From contig CM039184.1 in assembly GCA_008360975.2 (NCBI GenBank), forward strand, positions 47,315,797 through 47,379,796: a stretch of 64,000 bases of DNA. Reading direction: 5' to 3'. The position numbers and the translations under genes are program-made. Each line of letters begins with the position of its first letter. The first letter of the stretch is position 1. Shown here one piece after another: positions 50,501 to 63,400 of this stretch. A model generated the notes under the pieces. That model was not told the DNA's origin and did not search any database. It worked only from the letters and a program-made list of their open reading frames with translations. The DNA is from Lichenostomus cassidix. Taxonomy: Eukaryota > Chordata > Aves > Passeriformes > Meliphagidae.

Positions 50501-51979
50501 CAAAATAAGGAATTTAAATTCTATTGGCTTTTCCTTGTTGCATCTGATGTAAAAATGGCAAACTTCTGGCAATAATTTGTATTTCAATAATTTTTTTCAA
50601 ATTTACTGTAATGACATTTTCCATTGGCCAAGGTTTTATAGGATTTTCTGTTTCCTTTGTATTCCCCTCATTTGTCTTGTACAATTTTTCATCTATTCTT
50701 TAATGCTAAACTTCCCTAAGTTTGAGGCTGGAATATTTATTTAAGCAGTACCAGCTATTGAGGGTACACTTGTTTATTCAAGGACCAAACTTGAAGGCAA
50801 GGATTTTAAATTCACAAAATCTACCACAGCTGTTCTATAGGGTCAGTCCTGCAAATCTTCCCATCCTCCCACTGTGATCCAGGGAAACTGTGACTTGTGC
50901 TGACCTCTTCAGGTGTCACAAATTAAGCTCAAGGCTCACACACAAACTTCACAAGAGTGTTGTAAGGATTAATTAGTTAGTGTTTAGAAAGTGCTTCATA
51001 AAAGTAAAGTACTAAATGTTATTGTCACATTAAAGACAAGCTGGAGCCCCTTGGACAGGGTTATTGTATTATATGGGCTCTTTGTGCAGATAATTATGCA
51101 TCATAAGATATTCATAATTATATCAGTAATTCAAGTTACTCAATTCACATTATGCATGTCTTCTATAAAGCTCCAGCTGTTATGTGATCCATTACAGGTA
51201 GGATCTCCATGTGTTCAGAACAGAGTTTCAAACCAGTCTAGTGCTTGAAAAATGTCTGATCAGAAATTTGGGATGTCTTTATAAAACTTTAGGTGTGGCT
51301 CTGTTAGTATCACCACCCATAATTTGTCAGATCAATTACTAAGGAAAGGGAATTATTTCCTTACAGTATGCTATTTTGACAGATATTCAGAGATACCAAA
51401 AGATTAAGCTGAAAAGCATAAAAATACTGGCAGGACATAATGAAGAAAGATTGTTTGGTTTTGATTTTAGAGTGTCCCATTTCTTTCTCTTTTCCATTTC
51501 TAGCTAGGTTTTTCTTTTGTTCTTAAGTCTTTCAACAGTCAACTTTTCATGACATAACAGCCCAGTTTTGTTGAGGAGTCTGCAGATAAAGGAGTATGAA
51601 AGCACTTGAATGAGTTCTTAGAGAGAATACATTTTTTTCTGCTGGGCTTTGCTTTTCTTTTTTTTTTTTTCTGCTGCATGTATTTACGGTTTTGGAAATC
51701 TGGCTTGAAATCAGCATCTTTTTCACCCAATTTAATAATTTTGAATAATGTTTACAAAGGATCAGGCAAATGGATTTTTAAAAAACATCTGCTGTAGAAA
51801 AGGATAATGTCATAAGCTATGTTGAATTATTCTTTTATTCAACCAGCTGGTAAATATTTCAGTCTTTACTCAGGAGTTAAAACTATCATAGGGAATACAA
51901 TTCTCAACATGAGAATCTTATTTTCTTCCTGTATTAAAACACTTATATTTAGAATTACAGTACTACTTTGGTACACTGG
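47544..51979. other. AT-rich sequence, no gene seen
   Basis: No dispersed repeat recognised. A 13-base T run lies at 51658-51670. Open frames here (48035-48235, 49309-49583, 50280-50552, 50991-51248, 51539-51797) are short, and none resembles a protein I know. Confidence 0.45.
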
Positions 51980-52592
51980 ACATCTGGGGTGCATTAGGAA
52001 GAGCAGTGCCAGCAGTTGAGGGAGGAGATCCTGCTCCTCTACTCAGCCCTGGTGAGGCACATCTGGAATGCTGTGTCCAGTTCTGGGCTCCTCAGCACAA
52101 AAGGGACATGGAGCTCCTGGAGCAGGTTGAGCAGAGAGCAACAAAGATGATTAAGGGACAGGAACATCTTTAAAAGGAAAGGCTGAGGGAGATGTTCAGC
52201 CTCAAGAAGAGATGACAAGAGAAAGGATCTTATCAATGTCTGTCAGTATCTGAAGGGAGGGTGCCAAGAGGATGAAGCCAGGTTCTTGTCAGTGGTGTCA
52301 AGCAATAGGAAAAGAGGCAATGGGCCAAAACTGATGCACAGAAAGTTTCACTTGCATATGAGAAAGACCTTCTTTACTGTCGAGGTGTCCAAGCACAGGG
52401 AAAGATTGACCAGAGAGGTTGTGGAGTCTCACTCACTGGAGATATTTGAGACCATCAGGACAGAATCCCATACCAGGTGCTCTGGGATGACCCTGGTTGA
52501 GAAGGGAGGTTGGAGCAGAAGACCCACCCTTGGGTGGGTGGTTGGTCCCTTCCAACCTGACCCATTCTGTGATTCTGTGGTTCTATGAAACA
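51980..52592 (+). repeat. CR1 LINE, about 610 bp, 3' end complete
   Basis: CR1 landmarks in order are CTCAGCCCTGGTGAGGCACA, TGCTGTGTCCAGTTCTGGGC, CATGGAGCTCCTGGAGCAGG, then the 3' terminus GGTCCCTTCCAACCTGACCC followed by ATTCTGTGATTCTGTGGTTC. It is 5' truncated within ORF2. In-frame stops and indels show it is inactive; the open frames at 52039-52236, 52286-52588 and 52429-52638 are by-products. Confidence 0.96.
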
Positions 52593-55500
52593 CTGAAAGG
52601 CCTCTAGATACAAACCCGATTTTCAGAAGCAAAAACAACTTACAGAAACACAGATATCTGGTATTTGCCCATTACAGGGCAATGCCACCCACAGTCTGAA
52701 AAATACCTGGCTCTGACCACAGGCTCACTGAACTCCAGGCCATGAGAGCTGCAGAAGTTGTTAGACCTGCACCACAGTAATTATTCTCAATTTCCAAATT
52801 TTTCTTCAGTAATTTTTCACAGTAGGCTTTCTGCAATGTTTACAAGCATGAAAGTACATGCTACTGAAATTTCCTGCCCATCTATTGATTTTGACAGTCA
52901 ATAAATCAGAAAAAAATATTATTTGTTCTTTGTCAGGAAGCGGTACTGAGAAAGAGGTGTGGAAAGGTTTTCAAAAGTAAATATTTGTTAAATTGTACTA
53001 ATATTTCAATACATGAGTTGATCGCCAAAATATCTGATTTTTTTCAATTTTATGGAAAAATTTATATCTGAATAATTGCTACTATGTTTTCAGAGTATTA
53101 AATGGCTCAAAACAATAATATGTTTAACAGATTTAGAAGGGAATTTTTTCAAAGCACGTGGTGGCTTAAATTTGCTTCACTAAGAGTCAGAGAACTTAAC
53201 CATGCCCATTACTGGAAGGAGATATGATTTAATGCTGAAATCTTCCTTTAAAATCTTCCTTTTTATTATATAGTAACTCAAAGTAGAACAAAAAGGAGCC
53301 TTCCAATTTTTAGCATGCTTGGTATTTCCCTGAGTCTGCAGCATGAGGTAAAAGGGGGCAGAAAGAGTCTGATGTTCCCATCATTACATCAAGACTTGCA
53401 GTAACAGAAGCACTGAATTCATTCAGAAAGAAAGCACTAGCCAAACAAGTGTAAATGTATCTTTATGTAACCAAGAATAAACATCTTTATTTTTGGTTTA
53501 CCATTGTTTTAACTGTAGGCAGACAGGAGTGAGCCAACAGCAGAACAAGTTTTGGGAACAAGCTTTGCTTCTTCTTAATGAATAACAGCTTTCTGAAGTG
53601 AGATAAATAGGCAAAGTTTCCAGAATTCTTCCCCTGAGTTTTTCCTTGAAAAACATAGAAAGAAGACAGTTTTCTTCTTTTATGAATTCTAATGCCAAAT
53701 CCAAAATATTTCAAAAAGAAGAATTTCAGTTACATCCATCTTACTCTGTATTCTTTTAGATGTCCATCAGAGAGCCTCCCTGCAAAAAAGATTGAGTACA
53801 TTATAGGAGATGGAGTTTGAATTTCATATGAGCTTAGAGAAAAAGGTACCTAAAGATACCTAAACAACATAAGTAAAGGACATTTTTGGGGGAAAAAAAT
53901 TTCAGAACCAGAAAAGAATAATAATGTATGCTGAATGAAAGAACTACTAACTCAAGTTCTCATCCCAGATCCTGGGAGCTGCAGAGAAAATGGCATTACA
54001 GCTCCTCTCCTAAACACCTCAGGATTTTTCCAAATAATGAGATGTTGACAAAATTGATTTCAGCTTTTTATTTTAGAAGACAAGATAAAATGTCTTATTA
54101 AAAATGTTCACAGGTGCCTATGATGCATTTCCTTTCCTCCAGCTTCTGTTCTTTTGAACTATATTACCCAAATATGACTTAAGATATATTTTTCTCATCA
54201 GATCATTAACAGTAATATAGTAATATAGAAGAGCTCCTCTTTATTATTCCCAATGATATATATGCTGAACTTTTCACACTGCTAATTTGTATTTCACAAA
54301 AAATTGCTGTAAAAAGAATCAATGGTTTGTTTGATCAACACTTCACCAAAGCCAAAATTTATTCACTCCTTCTCTTTTGGTCACTTTATCAAGAAGATAT
54401 TATACAAGTTCCTACAATAAGCATGAATTAACATCCAGCATCAGTACACTCTTAAAACCATGAACATAATTTATTCGGTAGCTGCTGTGAATAGGAGTAA
54501 TAAAATCTACTGAACAAAAGTTCAAGTAATATCAGAAAGTGCTTCATCAGCACTTTTCTGATTATCTACCATAACCCCTGGATGAATAGCCACGATTAGC
54601 ATCTCTAATACTACTTGTTATAGAAACAGTCCAGATCCATATTAATATTAAAGTAACATGGGGAAAGATAAGATAAAATCCATCAAGAAAATGTTACTTT
54701 TTATAATTTGCACAGGAATGATTAATGAAAGCCTGACTAATGTTTTGCAAGGTGGCATTAGGCTACTAGCAAGGACTGACATATTCTCCTGCAGTTCTGC
54801 CCCTATAATTCTGCATTGATTATAGTGATAAACACTGAAAGGTACAGTGTGGGGTTTGTACACACAGGCATAGAAGCAATGTTTCTAGGTTGTTACACTG
54901 TTACATGAGGAGCCTATACACAGCAAGTGCAGTTCAAGAATTACTTCCCTCTTTCAGGCAGCACTCTACTGGGCGTGGTGCTGGGTTTCCCTGTGTGTTT
55001 CCACTCAGACACTTCCCAGATTATTACCGATTTTTTTTCCCAGATACCAAGCATCTGAGATGTCTTCTCAGACAGCAGTCATTTACCACAGCCTTGGTGT
55101 GGCCAGTTTAAAACAAGAGCCAAGCTCTCTTAACATTCATTTGGAGAGCATGTCTAAAAAGGGATCCAAACATTCAGAGGTTTCCAGAAGATGAAGTAGA
55201 ACAGTTTCCAGAAAATGAAGCAACCTTATTCCATTTTTCCCACAGAAAGAATTGTCAGGCACTGTCGAGAAGTAGTACTGACAGCACAGTGGAATAGTTG
55301 CTTAATGAGAAAGTGCTGCAGCACTGTTGTCAGAGATGAGCAGCATTCTCTGGCTAGCTGGTAAAGATTAAAATCCTTAGCAGAAATACAGTTGTAGAAC
55401 AATTTTTCTTTCCTGCAATATGGCATGCAATGAAGCAATCAAGACTGTAAGACATGAAGACATCAGGTCTGTATTGGCATGGAAGAATGGGAGAAAGTAG

Positions 55501-57032
55501 CTTCTAGGTGGCTTTTTCTTACACCTTTAAACTTCTTAGTTGAAGAAAAAATTAGTTAATGAGACAATAGAACAGGATACAAACAAAAAGATACAAGACA
55601 AGAAAAAAGGTGGGTTTCAGGTAGACAATTTGCATGAGGCAATGTGACAGGTACTAAACTAGAGAAGTAACAAAAATGCCTGAAGACCAAAGAAGGGCAA
55701 GAAATGTTGGCACAAAGCCTTCATACTTTGTAGTATAGATCTGTCACTGAGAGGAAATTGAACATGGGTAAGTGCTATAAAAAGCAATGAGAAGAAGCAT
55801 TGTCACATTCACTTCCTTCTCACCTCATTCATAATAAATAATAATTCCTACGTCCACCAATCTTCATTAGAACAATGACCAATCTTTCCTTTAAAATTAG
55901 GCTAGATTTTCAACACAAAGGAAATAAGGAGAAAATATCTAATAGACACAAAAGTATGATGTAGATATACTTTCCAAAGAATAAGCCCCTGAATTCAAAA
56001 TTCAAAACAATTTCCCAAGTGAAAAAAATTTGTGGGTTTTTTTTTTGTGGTTGTTTTTGTTTTTGTTTTAACAGAACAATGAGGAAAGAATGAATAAGGG
56101 TGGGGGGAGAAGTATGCTCTGGCCAGTCATGTTTTTTATCATTCCTTTCTAAAACTGATACAGCTCAAGCTGCTGTTTTGAAACCATGGAAGTCATTGCT
56201 TTTCATGGATTCCAAGATTTTTTTCTTGAGAGTTACAGGTGGGGCATGGTAATCCAGCTTTCAGGACAGCAAGCTTTTTAGCTGGAGACTTGGAAGAAGA
56301 AATAAGACAAAAATGTGGAAAATAATGTCCAGTTATGAGGATGCTGAGGCAGCATAGTTATAGGAAGTCCCAATATAAAACTCTGTCAGATAATAACATC
56401 TTCCATAGAATCTAAGCTTCATAATAGAAACCAGCCAGGCAATTGACGTATTCTCATTGTGAATAAACACTGGTGTGATTATAAAACAGACAACTTTCTA
56501 TGGAAGTCACTGTCTTAAAACAAATAATTAATGTGCTCCAGAGGCAATATCATGATTTTGAGAAAGTAATAATTATATATTTAACCAAGATCATTAAGAG
56601 TAATGTTTGGAGGTACAACCTACAGAACGATTGAATGTTCACTGCAGTCAGTGAAGAGATTTAGTTTAGACTCAAAATCCTTTGAGTTACATAAAACAAA
56701 TATACTTGCCCTGGAAATATGAAAATTGCAACTGTTCCCAGTGGTGGAAAACCTCATAGCTGTACACTTTGGACCTTGAGTTTGGTGTCAAGCATTATTT
56801 TAAGCATCCTATGGAATTTAGAAAAATCAGAAAATAGCCCTGATTACTGTCTTCAAAACAAAAAGACAAAATCCCTCAGAGGGGCAAATATGAATTATTA
56901 TTTCTTCTAAGTCATGTGAGAATCAAGAGAACATGACAATGCTTCTTCCCATCCCTTTATATAGCAATTACCCATGTTCAATTCCCTCACACTGACAGAA
57001 TTACATGTCCATCAGCTGGGAGAATACCCCAA
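52593..57032. other. AT-rich sequence, no gene seen
   Basis: No dispersed repeat recognised. A T/G-rich simple tract lies at 56037-56070 and a short tandem AGTAATAT repeat near 54213. Open frames at 53487-53714, 54648-54863, 54890-55111, 55226-55438 and 56719-56910 are unrecognised. Confidence 0.45.
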
Positions 57033-57747
57033 CCTACTGTGGCAGGATGCTCGCCCCCCTCTTCTCTCTCTCCCTGATCAGTCACTGGAGATGGATGGCT
57101 CAGATTAGGTTGATAGCCTAATCCAGGCTATCTGGTGGTGGTGCCTGAATGTCTATGGTGAAATGCAGAGAAAATGTAAAAAATTTTTAGTGACCACAAA
57201 TCCGCACTTTTTATCCTATAAAAACAGCACAAAATCTCAGCAAAGGTAGAAGCTTTTCTACATGTACACTGAAAACTTCTCCCCTGAGCTTGGACGCAAG
57301 CTCTGTGGTAACTTCTTGCAAGATTGACAGCAGACTCTAATGAATCCCAGCACCAAAATAAGATTTTGGTAAGATCACTGGTCTCCTAAATTGTATTATT
57401 CCGGCAAACTTATAGCTACCTTTCTTAACTTGCATTACAGTTCAAGCAAGCATTTCTTAACTTGCAATTTTAACAATTTTTATAGTTCAAGCAAGCATTT
57501 ACCCCATAATTGCATTTTAGCTATTATAGTTTTGCAATTATGCATTTATTGTGTGTCTATGTATGTCAATCTGTTCTATGTTTGTATGTTTGTTATTTTC
57601 TGTGTCTAATAAATGGTATTTTTAGACTAATCGGTCAAATATCAAAGAATCTTGTGAACAGGATCAAGTCTTGGGAAGCTAGCTACCCTAAAGCCTGGCA
57701 AACTGCAGAAACTCCTAAGGCTTCTGTCCCCCATGCAAGACACCTAC
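57033..57747 (+). mobile_element. LTR candidate, 705 bp, with 5-bp duplication CCTAC
   Basis: The proposed LTR spans 57038-57742, starting TGTGGCAGGATGCTCG and ending CATGCAAGACA (TGT...ACA). It is flanked by exact CCTAC at 57033-57037 and 57743-57747. In plus orientation it contains a TATA box (TATAAAAA, 57217-57224) and a poly(A) signal (AATAAA, 57608-57613), about 130 bases before the 3' end. It holds an internal tandem duplication (57421-57497). I do not recognise the family, and the 3' boundary was chosen partly because the duplication fits, so the ends need checking against other copies. The open frame at 57510-57869 crosses the proposed border and is probably meaningless. Confidence 0.5.
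57421..57497. repeat. Imperfect tandem duplication inside the LTR candidate
   Basis: Unit 1 (57421-57452) and unit 2 (57453-57497) both begin TTTCTTAACTTGCA and end AGTTCAAGCAAGCA; unit 2 has 13 extra AT-rich bases in the middle. Such promoter or leader duplications are common within LTRs. Confidence 0.85.
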
Positions 57748-58985
57748 AAGTTTCTATTGAAATTCAGAGAGTGTTGGAAATAGTTCAGGACTTAGGCAAT
57801 CAAGTTGGGCTTGAAAGAACAAGGTCTGGTGACCCCTCAGTGAGGGCACTTAGTGGAAAAAGGTATTAATTTCTGCTCCCTGCTTCTTGAACTGTTTATG
57901 CATTTAGCCTGAAATATTCATTAGGCAAAAAGCATGATATTGTTTTGTGGTTTTGTCGTAACTTATTTTAAAACTCATCCAAATAAACCTATGTGTATTC
58001 CTGCTGTATATAGAAAGCTGAATATATTGGGTTTGTGAGGCTAACAAGCTTTTGAATGGTAATCACAGTTGAGAGTTTTGCCTAAAAATCCCCTTCCTTC
58101 AGATAACAGTAGTTTATCTTGATGTACAAAAACCACATAGATCTGCCTAAAGAAGCAGAGAAGTGTGAAAATTTTTCCTCAACTATTTTCTAAAAACTAT
58201 TTCTTGTAAAAGTGTTTTGAATTCCAAATTTCAGCCAGCTTTTAATATGCAGAACGGTAAGACTGGTGAGGCTCCCAGGAACTATTTAGACAAGACATTG
58301 CAAATTCCCTTCCCTGTGTCTGAGCTCCAAGAAATACATCAAAACCAAGTAGCTAGGGCATGAATATAATTTTAAAATGCTTCACATTCAAACCTCCTGC
58401 TTTATTTGAATGCATAGTACAGATGAGCTTTTCAGAACAGTAGGTCTCTTGTAAGGCAATGTTTTTATCGGGAAACAATTAGCTTTAAGAAGAGGTTAGC
58501 ATGAATACTGCATCATATTATCTTTCAGAGCATTCTCAAACTCCACAGAGATAGTTTGGCAATAAGTAACAGAAGCCTTTAGGAGCCTTATTTTTATATC
58601 AGATAACATAGAAATATAATTTTCAAGGCATCATTCAACGTATTAAAATTAGCAATATATTTTAAGATGCCTAAGACATATCAAAATTTTAAGTTAGACA
58701 CCAGCCAACAAAATTAATATCCTCTCTAAAGGCACAGTAAAGTGATAGCAGAAAGATGCTTTTTGCCATGCTCTGTCAAGCAACTGACCTTGTAAAAAAT
58801 ATATATTGTTCTGTGTCTAGTACAAACCCAGATTCTTCCCTCAGGGGCCTTGTGTCCCTTCAAGCTCCTGTGTCATGGAGAAAGACATAAATCTTTTTAC
58901 TGATAGTGGTAATACATTCTTAGAAACACAAGTAAAACTTCTTCTTCCTTCATCAAGGAAAGGACTTGGTCACCAGAAAATGCAC

Positions 58986-59010
58986 ATACTTACCTTACAT
59001 AGGTAAGTAT
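58986..59010. repeat. Perfect 10-bp inverted repeat, 5-base loop
   Basis: ATACTTACCT (58986-58995) and AGGTAAGTAT (59001-59010) are exact reverse complements around TACAT. Each arm is also a consensus 5' splice site (AG|GTAAGTAT), one on each strand. Confidence 0.9.
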
Positions 59011-59401
59011 TTTCTCATGGAGCATATTCCTGACACTAGTTAGAATGTGGACAGAAGTGGCAGATTTGCTAGTTCCCAAAGCAAACATAATCTAAGTACA
59101 GTTGAAGAGATATGCAGCTCTGCTTAAGGCAGATGTCAGGGAGTTCTCTTTATTTTCATTAAAAAAGTAAGAAATACAATTGCATATGCAATTTTTGTTG
59201 AATCTCAGAAAGAAGACAAGGCTGTGGGATAATTAAGAACAGGAAGATTAATTGAAAGTAGTATATTCTATGAATGTACAATCAAAATTTACTCTCAAAA
59301 TATAGAATGAGACTTAGAGACCAGGGCCTTCTGAAAGTGACCTCAATTTTCAGCAAAACCAAGTAATTCCTTATACACACTGTATAATGACTCTGTTTTA
59401 C

Positions 59402-59421
59402 AGACAGTCTAAAGACTGTCT
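59402..59421. repeat. Near-perfect palindrome, 9-bp arms, 2-base centre
   Basis: AGACAGTCT, AA, AGACTGTCT. A further ACAGACAG copy follows at 59424-59431, so the locus also has a short direct repeat. Confidence 0.85.
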
Positions 59422-59974
59422 TTACAGACAGCTATAGTGGCTGTATAGCCAGTGGAAAAGTTACACATGTATAAGGATGTATCTCTTCTAACCTATAAAA
59501 CCTTAGAGAAATCCAATTAAAGTGTATTTAGGTAGGAATAGGTTATTCTTCAGTTTGTTTTGTGCATTAGATAACACTCTGTATATTAAAAATTATTTAT
59601 TCCTTGATATTCTGATTTATTCTAAAATTCCTACACATTTTATTAAAACACTTTTTATGGATAGTTCATGTTTGCTTCAATGATTTGAAGGCTTGAGATG
59701 AGGTGATGCCATATGCAATAGGGGAATACTCAAAACTCCATTTTTTTCAGAGCTGTTAACATCAGGTTGTTTGTATTGTTGTAAGGCAAGAAGGGAGAAG
59801 CTACAACACTTACTTTTAAAACTGTGTGCAAGCAGCCAAGCTCAGGAAGGCACCATATTTAGTGCAAGTTTACTGCAGCTCAAACAATAACTCTGCTTGG
59901 GAAGCAACAGTCTTCGGGAAATAAAATGGACAATCAGGACTGTCCAGTTTTAATCAAACTCCAGTTGCGAACAA

Positions 59975-60466
59975 GGTTTTGTCCTAGGTTACAATATAGA
60001 TGTATTCAGTATTCTATTACCACCAGCTGTGGGACATTAGCTGTTATCATCTGCTAATGACCCACCCCTGACAACAGACAATGAGCTATCAAGAACCAAC
60101 TGCATGACTCATGGATTTACCTCATCCTATTGTGAGATGCTCCGCCCAGGAGGGAGGAGCCAAGCATTCCCACCTGGATATAACCTGGCCTTGGAACCGC
60201 TCAAGTCAGCCCTGTCTACTGGGTTCCCAGAGGACAAGAGCTACCACTGGACCTTCAGCTGGACACCAGACCTTCCACAGGATCACTGCTTGAACTGAAC
60301 TACTTCAGCTGGACTGCTACCACCACCCTAACAGGGTGTCAGGTTGTATCTGACTTTGTCAGTGCTTTCCCTTCTATTATTGCACTTATTTTATTTAATT
60401 TTCCCATTCAATTTTAATCCTGACTTGTGATCTCCCTCTGGTTTGTTTTCAAGCTAATACAGCTTT
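59975..60466 (+). mobile_element. Solo LTR (482 bp), family A copy 2
   Basis: The LTR spans 59980-60461 with the same TGTCCTAGGTTACAATATAG start and GCTAATACA end as the copy at 34757-35235, and the same orientation. Flanks are GGTTT (59975-59979) and GCTTT (60462-60466), a 5-bp duplication with one mismatch. The TATA region (GGATATAACC) is kept. The poly(A) signal is ATTCAA instead of ATTAAA. Open frames at 60104-60298 and 60111-60293 lie inside it and are not genes. Confidence 0.9.
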
Positions 60467-63400
60467 CAAAGTTATGGTTATTGTAAGACACAGAAAAGTT
60501 AAAGGTTTAACTAAAGACTGAAGACTTTTAACCTAACTGGAAAACACTTGAAATATTTTTATGCAAATGAACAGATTGAATAGTCTGTGGAACACAGTAC
60601 ATAGAAATACATATTCACAATTCACAGGATTCCACCAGATTTTACTTATCTATTTTGCTGTGAAAATATATGTTTTAATTTCATGGTGATATCTCTCAAG
60701 TGCATAAATACAACATGAAAAATGTGCTATTAACACTGGAAGTGAAATTTTATATATTGAAATGTTATTAATGTTTTCAAGGGATTGAGACGGCTCTTGG
60801 TTCTGATGTCACCTCTTCATGAGCTGTGTCTGAGCTGCCTGCAGAGCCAAAGAGTAGGAAGGAGACTATTTGGTGACTGTGGGTGCATCCTCAAATCCTA
60901 TCTCACAGCTGAAAAATTCAGTTTTGATGTTAAGACCTGAAAGAAAAAAGTTAGATTACAATTCTTTATTGTCAAAATCTATCTTCTGACATCATCACTG
61001 CAAGAACATTGGTCCAGGATCTGACTCCTTTTTCTTACTAAGTACTGCCTTTTCCACAAAACTTAAGATTAACCACACTTTATCAGCTATTAGTTAAGCT
61101 AGAAAGAGGTCACTTCCTTTGAGAGTGGATACCACTTTTCCCATTACTCAAGTAATATTGTCACATGTCAAGGCCCTTGACTTCTGCTTTGGAAGACATC
61201 ATCACTTCAAGAGTGTGTTCAATCAGTGCTGCAGTAAAGCAAGGTTTTCTGCTCATTCCTGCTCCACCTCCTGCTGATCTCCTCACCAGAGGTTTCTCCT
61301 TTCAGGCTGAAATAAAGAAGCTCCTTCCATGATGTGTTCATACCATTGCATGTGACAGTGTTCATCTTGCAATTTTCACTCAGCAAGACATGTTGGACCC
61401 TCCCTCCTATAAAATCTTTTTCCCAGAAATGTTAGAAATAACTCTGTGTAACACAGTCTCCTTTCATCTCTACAAAGATATCATCTCTAATCAGGCTTGC
61501 CACAGGACCCCTAGTCCATCAAATCACTGCTTCCTCAGAGTTCGTTTTCTTGTCCTGTGAAAAAAAGAGTAGGGGTTTTTTTCAACTCCATCTATGTGAA
61601 AAGAATACCTTCATTTTGTCCAGTACTCAAAAGTCGGGCACATTTTCAGCTCTTTCCTTTATTTGGTGTCTGGCATTAACTCTTCCCTTGAGGCTGTATC
61701 ATGTTATTTTGAGTCATGTGCTGTGCAGAAATCATAATTTTTTTCCCTTCACCCTGTTTTTGGCATAGATGAAACATATCTTTTGAAGCTTATTCTTCTG
61801 AAAGAAACAAGATGACACTAAGTAACATGAAATTACTCAATTTGAAAGTGTTATAACAGAGAAACCTGCAATGATGGTATGCTTGGAGTTGCTTCTACAA
61901 TCAGTGATGGTATCAAATGTACAGAACAGTTATTGTAAAACCCATCTAAAATAACTTTGGTGAGTAATTGCATGCTTCAGAATAAAACACTCAGTGTGAC
62001 ATTACAGGTATTGAATGTATAAAGGGAAATGTATCGAGATTTATTGTATACAAATATGAGTGTATAAAATCATGTTATATATAGAATATACTACTACTCG
62101 TGAAAATTCAGAGCCTTTTTGAAACCTATTTACATGACAGTACACAGAAAAACTTATCCACTATAAAAGAAAAGTTAGGGCAGAGGGGGGAAAAGAAACC
62201 TTGAATAGATGCAATCATAGCATAAATGAGCTAAAAGTCTTTATAAAAGTTATGATAAGTACACTTATTTTTGTGTTCAAGTGACTAGCATGACAGAGAA
62301 TGAAAAAACTCCAAATAAATACAAACACACTAAAACTGTTTCAAATGCACAAAATACAAAAGTATTTTCATGGCACAGAAATGACCAGTTTTATTGGTGA
62401 TAGAAAGTTTTCCCTTTGGGTAAGGTTTTGTGTCAGACTCCAGAAAAAAACCCAAAGCTAATTATATCTGCTTTTTTTATTGTTATTATTCTCTCTCATA
62501 TTGTTCATAGTGTTATTTTGGGAGGGTACCTCATTACTGTGTTTCCTCATCTGAGCAAGTTTTTATTGCTGTTTAACATTTTTCTGAGACATGCAAGATC
62601 AGACTCAGACTTATTAGCACAATCATGTCACTCCAAGACAGGTGTCTTGATAAACAGCTACCACCTGCTCATTCATGAGAGACTACAATCACCCTTTGTG
62701 TCTGAGATTTAAATTGTGAATTTTGGGGGCAGCTTCTCCTCCAAGACAGCCAAAGTATACTGGACAGATAATTAGCACATCACAGTATGTGGCTCTGATC
62801 AAAGGCTTGGAATGCTTATATGACCTATCCTTCCCCCTACAATTATCTCTAATAACACACTTCATTTTTTGAGGCAAGGTCATGTCTACCTCAGAAGTCT
62901 TTGTTACAGAAGATATAGAACTTGCACTCCCTCCCTCCACCACAGAAATAGAGTGCCAATGATTTTCTCATCATTTCTAATATTAGTTGTTCAATAAGAG
63001 GTATGGTGTCTTACGACACTTAAAAGTACTCATTCCTTTCTGCTGTTCCTGAAAGCATCCACCTAAGTTAGACATTCATCTCAGCCTGAAAAAATAAGAC
63101 CTGATCTTTTTCCAGCTCCACAAGTCATTTCTTTTAATGTTTGGAATAAGAGGGGTTGTTCTCGATGACCTGGAAATCAATCCTCAGTTGACACTTTCCC
63201 TGGGTTGCTTGCTGTTGCTTGCTGTTCTTGGAACACTCACAGGATTCAGGCACTACTGAGAACCTATGAAGCAGGTGGGAAAAAAAAGAAAGAAAGTTCA
63301 GCCCAATGATCATGAATTGATAGTCTTTTGAGTAAGCTATTGGCAGTTCATGTGGCCATTTCTGTAGGGTTATATAAATCCACTGTATACTATCATGCTA

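Larger units (their letters stand above)
57748..59974. other. AT-rich sequence, no gene seen
   Basis: No dispersed repeat recognised. Two small palindromes lie at 58986-59010 and 59402-59421 and are listed separately. Confidence 0.45.

Noticed and set aside
57510..57869. 119-codon plus-strand frame
   Set aside because: It runs from the T-rich interior of the LTR candidate across its proposed 3' border; the peptide resembles no gag or other family I know.
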